DNA of 41,590 nt from Bryobacterales bacterium (lineage in GTDB: Bacteria > Acidobacteriota > Terriglobia > Bryobacterales > Bryobacteraceae): assembly GCA_020852175.1 (NCBI GenBank), contig JADZBH010000003.1:1-41590 (forward strand). The letters run 5' to 3'. The notes under the pieces were generated by a model, which was given only the letters and a program-made list of their open reading frames with translations, ran no database searches and was not told where the DNA came from. This document shows, one piece after another, positions 1 to 7,475 of the stretch. Positions within the stretch are counted from its first letter, which is position 1. Each line of letters opens with the position of its first letter. Position numbers and translations under genes: made by a program.

Positions 1-124
1 AACCCGAGCGCCGACTCAAGGGCCGGAATGACAGGGGCGGCCTCGGTCGCCCCGCTAAATTCAGACTCCCAGGTCGCTAACTTATTGCCGACGAAAAACG
101 GTCTTGACAACCGGGACCACCTCA
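1..124. mobile_element. Possible terminus of an IS3-type insertion sequence (partial, runs off the window)
   Basis: Read on the minus strand from position 124, the sequence begins TGAGGTGGTCCCGG and continues with a GTCAAGACC motif. This has the look of an IS3-family terminal repeat, which typically starts TG, often followed by a CCC tract a few bases in, and ends CA at the other tip. The boundary falls exactly where the adjacent receptor gene loses its homology, and the stop codon TGA of that gene is formed by the first three bases of the presumed element. Only about 120 bp are visible, so no transposase, second terminal repeat or target duplication can be seen. It could instead be ordinary non-coding sequence after a deletion. 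Confidence 0.42.
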
Positions 125-3112
125 GTCAGCCAAAGACTTTTCGAGTGACAGATTATAATAATCCATCGGCCCGGCGTTTCCTCCGATCTGTGACGAACTC
201 ATATTGTTCAAGGTCTTGGACCATACATAATTAGCATAGGTGGATAGCCCCTTGGCGAACTGCCGGTTCACGGTCACTTGCAGCGAATGGTACGTGCCGA
301 AGCCAAGAGGATCACCATAGGATGAGATCGTCGAATTGCCGCGAACTTGCGGATACTGCCGCAGGGCGGATGCCAGGGTGCCGCTAAAGCCAGCGTACGG
401 GTACCTGATGCCATAGAGTGCGGCGTCGGCTGCGTTAGCGATCGGACGATTCAAATTTGCTCCGTACTGCGACAGCATGGAGACGGGCAATTGATTCCTC
501 CGGGCTAACTCAGCGTTACGGAGTCCTGTGCTTTTGTTGGCCACATAGCCGATGTCCAAAATGACATTGCGCGGCAACTCACGTTGAACGTTGAAATTGA
601 ACTGCTGGCTATAGCCCGTGGAGCCATAGCCAGGAGAATACATACCTGGGGTGTTCCGGTTGCCCCATGAAACATCGTAGGCTGGCGGACGATACCGCTC
701 CTGGTACGGCACGCCGTTATCCCAATTGAAGATTCCTCTCCACGGGTTGACCGGATCAGGACTCAAATCGTAGGTTCCGCCTACCTGGACACTGCCAGCC
801 TTGCCCATGGGAATTCCGAAATTGTTAAACAGGTCTCCTTCAAACATGATTCCGTAGGCGGCGCGAATCGTCCACTTGTCAAGCGGACGGTAGGCGAAAC
901 CCAGCCTGGGCCCAAATCCACGCCAGGGCCGCCGCGTGCCAAAGTAGTTCTGCCCTGTGCAAACGCTGCAATTGCCCGCGAAGTCATACGCCTCTGGCAT
1001 TCCAGTCTCTGGGTCTGTTTTCGCGGAATTCCAACTGGACAACCGGTTACCCACCTCCGTTGCTGGAGGCTGATATTCCCATCGGATGCCAAAGTTGACG
1101 GAAAGACGGCTGCTCACCTTGAAGTCATCCTGGAAGAACAAAGAATAGTAGTGACGTCGCTGGCCGTAACCTACCGGATCACTAAAACCAGCGCTATCGA
1201 CGATTCCCAACAGATAACTGGCAAAGGAATGTCCCGTCAGATTGCCCGAAAACGCTTCATTCGGTATGGCTGTTGCACGAGGGTTGAACGTGAAACTTGG
1301 CCATGGATTGCCGCGCTGGTTATAGTGGTTTCGCCTCAAGTCGAATCCAAACTTCATGAAGTGGCGACCGGTCGAGTAGCTGAGGGTGTTGATGTATCCC
1401 CAACTTACGCCGGTATTGGAATTCCCGGATTGCGCGCTGCCCGTATTGAGAAAGCCCACCAGCGGACCACCGCCCCAATTGATGACGGGAAACCCACGCC
1501 CAGCCGTCGAAAGGCCCTTGATCCCCAAAACCTGCGCACCGTCCACGCGGTACTCGGGAATCGGGTTCTCCAGATCGCGGTTTACGTAACGGTTGTAGAA
1601 CACTGTACCGTGATTAAGCAGGCGCGGCGAAATAGTCCAATCCTCCGAGATCCGGGCAAAGAAAGAAGTCAGCGTCTGGTGGCGTAGACGGGAGAGCGGT
1701 CCTCCGTCGTGGTCCTGGATGCTCCACAGATGCGGCGGAGAATCCAAGAGCCATCGAGGCTGATCCACATAGGTGTATGACCCGGACAGCTTGTGAGAGG
1801 TGCTAATCACCTGGTCAGCCTTGGCCGTAAACGGCCTGTAAGGATATCTTAGCGTTCCGGTGATCAGATGATAGGAATTATTCACCAATGGTACTTGGCC
1901 ATTGGCATCGCGAACAGGAGGGGCGAGGGATTTTCTGGCAATGTCGTTGTATCGGCTCGCCACCTGGCTGATGCGTGACACTGGGATTTGATTTCCCGGA
2001 AACATATCGCCTACCCAGCGGCCACCAGGCACCTGACGGAATAAAGCTGGATCGTAAACGGCGCCTCGAAACACGTCCCGGCCTAAGGCGTCTTTCTGTC
2101 CGGTTGCCGGTCCAAGCAGCCGACCCAGATTGCCGTCGTAAAATTCCGGAAGGGGGGCCGTGATGTTAGGTCCTCCGTATGCCAGTTCCTGCTGTGAGTA
2201 TCGCTCGTAGGTGAGGTAAAAGAAGGTACGGTTGCGCCCGTCGTACAGCTTGGGGATGAAGATAGGACCTCCGCCGCTTACCGCCCAGGTATTCTTGCGG
2301 TCCAGAGCACGCCGGGCGCCCCTGGCGTTATTGGCGAAGCTGTTCGCGTTCAAGGCTTCGTTGCGGAGTGCGCCGAACGCACTGCCATGGAACTCATTCG
2401 TGCCGGATTTCATGACATAGTTGAAGACGCCGCCTTGTGTTCTGCCAAACTCCGCCGAGACACCGCTCGTCTGGATCTTGAATTCCTGCAGAGCTTCCAC
2501 GGATACGGAAGACGACGACATGTCGCCCGACATATAAGTGGTCGTGGGGGCCCCGTCGAGTAGGACGTCTTTCGAGAAAGAGGTGGAACCGTTGATGTGG
2601 CTCATCCACGTTCCTCCCGATACGCCAGGTGAAACCTTATAGGCGAAATTCTCGACGTGCCGGGAACCGCTGAAACTCAACGGCAAGTCGATCAACTGCT
2701 TGTTTGTAAGACTTGTGCCAACTTCGGGCGTTTCGGTTTGCAGGCGTGGCACTTCAGCCGTGATTTCGATCTTGTCGGTGACGGCGCCAACTTCCAGTGC
2801 CGCATCCACACGCAGTACTTCGGTTGCACCCAGCGTGATGCCCCCGCGAACAAGTTGCTTCAGTCCGGGAGCAGAGAACGTGATCTGGTAAGGGCCTGCC
2901 GGCAGATTGGGCATGGTGTATTGCCCAGCGGCACTGGATTCGGTTTCGTAGGTTGCGTTCGTGGCCGTATTCTTCACCGCGATTTTCACCCCTGGCACAA
3001 CTGCTCCCGTGGGATCCAAAACCATCCCGGTCAACGATCCGCGGTTTAATTGAGCGTTGGAAATTGTGCCGAGCGCGAACACAAGGCAAAGGGCAAAGTG
3101 AGCTATTCGCAT
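122..3112 (-). CDS. TonB-dependent receptor, Oar-like, C-terminally truncated
   Basis: Outer-membrane receptor of the Oar/carboxypeptidase-regulatory-like family, expected to import large ligands using TonB energy. A signal peptide (residues 1-20) is followed by a carboxypeptidase-regulatory-like beta-sandwich (about 22-105), a plug with the motifs LLDGAP, EFGRTQGG and VMKSGTNEFHG, and then beta-barrel strands. The ATG at 3112 has a perfect AGGAGG seven bases upstream. The protein stops at residue 996, just after YYNLSLEKSLAD. Its two paralogs in this window run on for roughly 175-190 more residues, including an ELPFGKG motif and an aromatic C-terminal residue (LKLIF, LRLRF). The missing part is the last barrel strands and the outer-membrane targeting signal, so this copy is probably non-functional. 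The break coincides with a possible IS end. It lies downstream of the transporter gene but has its own promoter. Confidence 0.9.
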   Translation of the reverse strand: MRIAHFALCLVFALGTISNAQLNRGSLTGMVLDPTGAVVPGVKIAVKNTATNATYETESSAAGQYTMPNLPAGPYQITFSAPGLKQLVRGGITLGATEVLRVDAALEVGAVTDKIEITAEVPRLQTETPEVGTSLTNKQLIDLPLSFSGSRHVENFAYKVSPGVSGGTWMSHINGSTSFSKDVLLDGAPTTTYMSGDMSSSSVSVEALQEFKIQTSGVSAEFGRTQGGVFNYVMKSGTNEFHGSAFGALRNEALNANSFANNARGARRALDRKNTWAVSGGGPIFIPKLYDGRNRTFFYLTYERYSQQELAYGGPNITAPLPEFYDGNLGRLLGPATGQKDALGRDVFRGAVYDPALFRQVPGGRWVGDMFPGNQIPVSRISQVASRYNDIARKSLAPPVRDANGQVPLVNNSYHLITGTLRYPYRPFTAKADQVISTSHKLSGSYTYVDQPRWLLDSPPHLWSIQDHDGGPLSRLRHQTLTSFFARISEDWTISPRLLNHGTVFYNRYVNRDLENPIPEYRVDGAQVLGIKGLSTAGRGFPVINWGGGPLVGFLNTGSAQSGNSNTGVSWGYINTLSYSTGRHFMKFGFDLRRNHYNQRGNPWPSFTFNPRATAIPNEAFSGNLTGHSFASYLLGIVDSAGFSDPVGYGQRRHYYSLFFQDDFKVSSRLSVNFGIRWEYQPPATEVGNRLSSWNSAKTDPETGMPEAYDFAGNCSVCTGQNYFGTRRPWRGFGPRLGFAYRPLDKWTIRAAYGIMFEGDLFNNFGIPMGKAGSVQVGGTYDLSPDPVNPWRGIFNWDNGVPYQERYRPPAYDVSWGNRNTPGMYSPGYGSTGYSQQFNFNVQRELPRNVILDIGYVANKSTGLRNAELARRNQLPVSMLSQYGANLNRPIANAADAALYGIRYPYAGFSGTLASALRQYPQVRGNSTISSYGDPLGFGTYHSLQVTVNRQFAKGLSTYANYVWSKTLNNMSSSQIGGNAGPMDYYNLSLEKSLAD

Positions 3113-3155
3113 GTAAACCTCCTACCTGGGAGACCAACAGCAAAAACTGTGAGCG

Positions 3156-3184
3156 ATTGTACACTTGCGAATGAACAATGACAA
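3156..3184 (-). promoter_or_regulatory. Sigma-70-like promoter for the truncated receptor gene
   Basis: On the minus strand there is a -35 TTGTCA (3184-3179), exactly 17 bp of spacer, and a -10 TACAAT (3161-3156), each five of six to consensus. It lies 44 bp upstream of the receptor ATG at 3112, which leaves room for the strong ribosome binding site. It suggests that this receptor gene starts its own transcript rather than only being read through from the sugar operon. Confidence 0.6.
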
Positions 3185-3293
3185 TGGATGAAAGGCCATT
3201 CCGGGATTAACGAATGATGAGAGTGCGGGTGCCACACTGAACAGCTCCATTCGCAGGGAACGGCGTATAGTCTCAGCCCGGCCCGGACTGCCC

Positions 3294-4604
3294 TCAAGCT
3301 GGGCTCGCCTTCGGTGCGCGGATGGTGCGGACGAGCAGGTACATCAGCGGATGCAGGAAGCCCATCACGATAAACACCGGTGCGTAGGAATAGCTCGTCA
3401 CTGCGCGTCCCACAAGATTGGTGGAGATCATGCCACCGAATCCGGAACCTGCCGCGACGAGCCCGAAGACGGTGCCGACAACGGGCTTCGGGTAGATATC
3501 GACAATGATGGTACTGAGCGAAATCAACCATGACATATGAGCGAACGCCGCGACTGAGCCGATGGCCACGGCCAGCAGGGGCGTCGGAGCCATGTTCATC
3601 AGCGGGCTCAAAGGCAACAGGACCGCCGCCATGGCCATCACCCATATGCGGCTTCTCACCGGTACGACGCCGCGCTTGATGAGCAGTCCGGAGAGGTAGC
3701 CTCCGAGGATGCAGCCCAGGTCAGCGGCCAGATAGACTATCCATGCGATGCGGCCGACTTCGCCCAGGGATAGCTGGCGCGCATCGGTGAGGTACTTTGG
3801 AAACCAGAACAGGTAGAAGTACCAGACAGGATCCGTCAGCATCCGGGCAATCATCAAGATCCAGGTTTCACGCCGCCTCAGGATGTGATTCCAGCGGCCT
3901 TCAGCCGGTAACTCGTCGCTGTCCGGTGCGCCGGCGCTGGAACTCCTGATGTAATGCAACTCACGTTCGCTGATCCGTGGGTGTTCTTCGGGGCGCCGGT
4001 ACACAAGCAGCCAGGGAATCACCCAGATCAGTCCAAGTGACCCTGTGAACAGGAAGACCGTCCGCCAATGGAAGTAACTGGCCATATAGGCGATCAGCGG
4101 CGGGGCGATCGCCGCGCCCAGCGTTGCCCCGGCGGTGTAGATCCCAAGCGCCAGGCCGCGTTCCTTCGGTGGAAACCATTCGGAAACAGCTTTCGGCGCG
4201 GCCGTATAGTTGCCAGGCTCTCCGATGCCGAGTAGAAAACGGAAGAAGCCGAGCGAGAAGAGTCCCCGGCTCAACGAGGTCATCATGTCCGCGATGGACC
4301 ACCAGACGATGAACACGGCCATGGATGCGCGCGTGCCAAGATAGTCCGTCACGCGGCCGGCAAACAGATAGGCGAGCGTGTAAGCAAGCAGGAAGCACTG
4401 GACGACATAGGAGTATTCGAGATCGCTGATGTTGAGATCGTTCTGAATTGTCCGGGCCAGGATCGACAGGTTCTGCCGGTCCATGTAGTTGATGACAGTA
4501 GAAAGAAACAGCAGCCCGATGATCAACCAGCGCAGGTTCGACCACTTACGCGCTGCTCCACCTGTGTGAAGAGTGCCGCCATCGCGGGCCTCAGCGGACG
4601 GCAT
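3294..4604 (-). CDS. MFS transporter, anion:cation symporter (hexuronate/ExuT-like) family
   Basis: Inner-membrane secondary transporter with about 12 hydrophobic segments. The N-terminal part contains INYMDRQNLS in the first membrane segment, and the loop motifs RVTDYLGTRAS and GIGEPGNYTAAPKAVSEWFPPKERGLA are split by membrane helices. These are hallmarks of the ACS group (ExuT/GudP-like) that takes up hexuronates and related sugar acids with H+ or Na+. The start is set at the ATG at 4604 (MPSAEARD): it overlaps the upstream glycosidase stop by 14 bp, whereas a longer reading from 4718 would overlap by about 130 bp and add a non-conserved tail. It is the last gene of the glycan operon and probably imports the released sugar. 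The substrate is not determined by sequence. Confidence 0.88.
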   Translation of the reverse strand: MPSAEARDGGTLHTGGAARKWSNLRWLIIGLLFLSTVINYMDRQNLSILARTIQNDLNISDLEYSYVVQCFLLAYTLAYLFAGRVTDYLGTRASMAVFIVWWSIADMMTSLSRGLFSLGFFRFLLGIGEPGNYTAAPKAVSEWFPPKERGLALGIYTAGATLGAAIAPPLIAYMASYFHWRTVFLFTGSLGLIWVIPWLLVYRRPEEHPRISERELHYIRSSSAGAPDSDELPAEGRWNHILRRRETWILMIARMLTDPVWYFYLFWFPKYLTDARQLSLGEVGRIAWIVYLAADLGCILGGYLSGLLIKRGVVPVRSRIWVMAMAAVLLPLSPLMNMAPTPLLAVAIGSVAAFAHMSWLISLSTIIVDIYPKPVVGTVFGLVAAGSGFGGMISTNLVGRAVTSYSYAPVFIVMGFLHPLMYLLVRTIRAPKASPA

Positions 4605-6714
4605 AGCTTTCCCCGGCGCGAATCGGGAATTCGTAGGCGTGGCGTTCCCACTGTCCGCGAACCAGTTTGCCGGCCGCGGTTCTGGCCGAGACCTTCGTCC
4701 AGTCGGCGGCATCGACACGAATCACCGACGTGGAGAGTCCGTCCGGGTGAATGAATATGGACTCGGCCCGGCGCGATACCGGATAGATTCGCGCGACCAA
4801 GCCACCCGCCTTCTTTTCGATCACTACTCCCGTGCCGCCTGCAAATAAAGGCGTCATGCCAGGAGGAATCGGAAATGCCTTCAGGAGCTTAGGGCCTTCG
4901 TGGCGCTGGCCTGAGTCGTATTCGATCCAGGCGCCCGGCGGCAGGTAGACGTCGCGGGTGGAAGCGGTTTCGTAGTCGTTCCCATAGAGCGGCGCCGCGA
5001 GTAGCGCGTCGCCTATAAGCCATTGGTAACCTCGCACCCGCTGGTTCTCGCGGCCGTGCACCTGGGGGTCGTCGGGAAAGGCAACCGGCAGCGGTGTCAT
5101 GGCCCAGGGGTACCCGTCGAGGTAGAACTTGACGGCCTGGCTGTATAGAAAGGGTTGCAACCGGTCGTGGAGGCGGGCCGCGGCGAGCATCACCGTTTCC
5201 ACCTGCTTATCGCCGAACGTCCAGGGCGCCTGGCCAAGACTCATCGATGAATGAAGGCTCGCCCACATGGCGTTGCGCATGATGTATGTGCGCATGCGAG
5301 GCGTGACTTTCAGATCGAAGTGGCCCTCGCCGAAGGTGCCGCCCACGATGTCCGGATAGACGAGCGGGAAACCGGAATAGGCGAAGGCGAGCGCATTCAC
5401 GGGACCGCGATCCTGCTGTTGGTTGTAGTTGAAGTCATCGATCCGGTGCAGATCGGCGGGAGAAGCGATATAAGCGTTGCGTCCCATTATGTACAGGCCT
5501 TCGCGCATCAGCGCGGCGTTGACTGGATCCAACTTATCGTCGCGTAATTCGTAATCGCGGAAGCCGAAAACATCCTCCTTGAAGCCGTCCACGCCGTAAG
5601 CGGTCCACTTACGCGCCAGCGTGGCGAACCAGGCGACGGCTTCCGGCTTGGTCCAATCGAGGAAGTAAGTGGGAGTGCGCGGCCAGGCGAATTGGAATAC
5701 CTTGGCCCGTCCGTCTTCCTCGACAAAGTAGCGATTCCGGATTCCCTCCTCGCTGTAAGGGCCCCCGACGACGAAGGTTGTCCGCAGTCCCTGAAAGAAT
5801 TTCAGTCCTTTCGACTTGAAATGCGCGATGAAGCCCGCCGGATCCGGGTACAGGTTCTTGTCGTACATGCCAAAGCTGGTGGTCTCGTGAAAGCGCTGCT
5901 CCTGGCGCGGCCAGAAGCCGGAGCCCACCACCATCCACGACAGCGGGTAGCCTTCGGCGAGGTAACGATCCACGTTTTCGGTGACCGTCTTGTGGTTGGT
6001 GTCCCAGGCCAACGCGCCGAACGCCTCCCAGCCGACGCCAAAGAACTCGTACTTGGGTTTCATCACCGGGTATCCATAATGGTTGCGGGATTCGAGAAAG
6101 CCGCGGTAGATCTCATGCGGCGTTCCGTTGAACACGGTGAAGCGCACGTTGGCGTCCACGCGCCGCGCGCCCTGCGCCACTTCGGCTTGCGTGCTGCGAA
6201 CCATCTTGATCCCCGGCTCCCAAACCAGAAACGCCCATTTCTGTTTTGGGTAGATGACGAAGTTGGAGACCAGGCGCGTGAACACTTCGCCGGAAAGGAA
6301 CCTGTCGTTGCTGTAGCCGGTGATATCGGTGTCGTTGGCCGGGCGTTTGGTGATGGCGTGATCGGCGAGCCCGTAGCCCGGGCTGGCGGGGGCGAATCGC
6401 ATCAGCACCGCCATGGGCTCCGCCGGTTGCACGAGAAAATCGGCCTGATGCGGAGTGAGTGCCACTGTGACCCGCGCTTTGCGGCCTTCGGTGGTGGAGG
6501 CTTCAAACACCTGCCTACCCTGCAAATCGTAGCCGCGAGAAACCAGCGACGCCGGCAACAAACGCTCCGGGGCGCCGAGCATCAGGCCGCCGTCCGGGTG
6601 CGCGCCCGCTGTCACCGCGCCGTGATGCTCCAGGCTCAGCCGCGCACGATCGGGCTCAATGGTGAGCTTCGTCTCTCCGGCCGTGAGCGTGATCAAGGCA
6701 AGCAGTGGGATCAT
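4591..6714 (-). CDS. Glycoside hydrolase family 31 (alpha-glucosidase/alpha-xylosidase type)
   Basis: A 707-residue retaining alpha-glycosidase. A short hydrophobic N-terminus (MIPLLALITLTAG) suggests export. A galactose-mutarotase-like N-terminal domain (about 20-215) is followed by a TIM barrel (about 220-540) and beta-sandwich domains with LIGDALLAAPLYG and VYLPPGAWIEYDSG, typical of GH31. The motif GVDGFKED (374-381) holds the likely nucleophile Asp381, by analogy with GVDCFKTD of alpha-xylosidases. Asp435 (QQQDRGP) is the best candidate for the acid/base, which is inference. The start ATG overlaps the GH16 stop as ATGA, so translation is probably coupled. The K-x-D type nucleophile motif is closer to alpha-xylosidase/sulfoquinovosidase-type members than to classical WxDMNE alpha-glucosidases. 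Exact substrate unknown. Confidence 0.9.
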   Translation of the reverse strand: MIPLLALITLTAGETKLTIEPDRARLSLEHHGAVTAGAHPDGGLMLGAPERLLPASLVSRGYDLQGRQVFEASTTEGRKARVTVALTPHQADFLVQPAEPMAVLMRFAPASPGYGLADHAITKRPANDTDITGYSNDRFLSGEVFTRLVSNFVIYPKQKWAFLVWEPGIKMVRSTQAEVAQGARRVDANVRFTVFNGTPHEIYRGFLESRNHYGYPVMKPKYEFFGVGWEAFGALAWDTNHKTVTENVDRYLAEGYPLSWMVVGSGFWPRQEQRFHETTSFGMYDKNLYPDPAGFIAHFKSKGLKFFQGLRTTFVVGGPYSEEGIRNRYFVEEDGRAKVFQFAWPRTPTYFLDWTKPEAVAWFATLARKWTAYGVDGFKEDVFGFRDYELRDDKLDPVNAALMREGLYIMGRNAYIASPADLHRIDDFNYNQQQDRGPVNALAFAYSGFPLVYPDIVGGTFGEGHFDLKVTPRMRTYIMRNAMWASLHSSMSLGQAPWTFGDKQVETVMLAAARLHDRLQPFLYSQAVKFYLDGYPWAMTPLPVAFPDDPQVHGRENQRVRGYQWLIGDALLAAPLYGNDYETASTRDVYLPPGAWIEYDSGQRHEGPKLLKAFPIPPGMTPLFAGGTGVVIEKKAGGLVARIYPVSRRAESIFIHPDGLSTSVIRVDAADWTKVSARTAAGKLVRGQWERHAYEFPIRAGESYAVR

Positions 6715-7475
6715 CGCGCTGCCTCCTGCTTCGTGTAGAACGCGGCCCGTTCCACGATCATCCGTCCGGGGAGCCGCGCCTGATCGACCCTTCCGGACAG
6801 CTTTTCATGGGCGATGGCCGTGAGCCAGAAGTTGATCGCACCCTCATCGCCGCTTTCAGAGGGATGGGGCAGAACACACCGCAGGTCGCCGTCAAGATAG
6901 AACTTCACTTCCTTGGGCGTCCATTCGAATCCGTAATCGTGGAACCCGGCGGATGCGTCAAAGCCGAGAGCGCCTCGATAAACACCCGGCGTACATGAAC
7001 GCGAGGAGCTCTTTCCGGGGCCTTCCCACCGGATCAGTCCCATGTGCCCCTTCCAGACGATATCGGAGTCGAACTCCATGCCGTCGATTTCGGTCCGCAT
7101 CTGTTCCGGGTAAGTGGTGGATCCGTCGCTTGCGTACATGGCCCACACGGACTGGTGCCAGCCCGCGCCGCCATGCATCTTGACGCGCGCTTCGTAGTAG
7201 CCATGGCGGAAGCGTTGACGGCTGATGATGCCGCCGCCTGTGAATTCCTTGCCTCGGTGCTGTTCCTTCTTCAGAAGGATGATTAACTGTCCTCCCGAGA
7301 CCGATACGTTTTCGGCACGCTGAGAGCTTTCCACCTTCACGTCGGTGCGGTACATCCACTTCGCCGTGTCGAGCGATGCGCCATCGAATTCGTCGCTCCA
7401 CCTGAGGGTGAAGCCCGCCGGCGGCTGGGCGCAAAGCGGCACAGACAGGCAGAGGAACAGCAGTATCGGTCTCAT
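6711..7475 (-). CDS. Secreted glycoside hydrolase family 16 (beta-glucanase-like)
   Basis: A 254-residue enzyme with a signal peptide (MRPILLFLCLSVPLCAQ, cleavage after about residue 15) and a single GH16 jelly-roll domain. The opening FTLRWSDEFDGASLDTAKW is the usual start of the family. The catalytic signature ExDxxE is intact as EIDGME (Glu129, Asp131, Glu134, with the nucleophile and acid/base being the two Glu). FHDYGFEWTPKEVKFYLDG is the conserved C-terminal strand pair. GH16 enzymes cut beta-1,3/1,4-glucans or galactans. The ATG at 7475 is chosen over one at 7487 because it gives an ATGA overlap with the oxidoreductase stop. It probably acts in the periplasm or outside the cell, upstream of GH31. 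Confidence 0.92.
   Translation of the reverse strand: MRPILLFLCLSVPLCAQPPAGFTLRWSDEFDGASLDTAKWMYRTDVKVESSQRAENVSVSGGQLIILLKKEQHRGKEFTGGGIISRQRFRHGYYEARVKMHGGAGWHQSVWAMYASDGSTTYPEQMRTEIDGMEFDSDIVWKGHMGLIRWEGPGKSSSRSCTPGVYRGALGFDASAGFHDYGFEWTPKEVKFYLDGDLRCVLPHPSESGDEGAINFWLTAIAHEKLSGRVDQARLPGRMIVERAAFYTKQEAAR

Noticed and set aside
3276..3305. AGCCC...GGGCT inverted repeat at the end of the MFS gene as a terminator
   Set aside because: Only 5 bp of stem, partly inside the coding region, no U-run.
5692..6738. 348-codon open frame on the plus strand
   Set aside because: Antisense to the GH31 gene with His/Arg/Val-rich composition and no domain.
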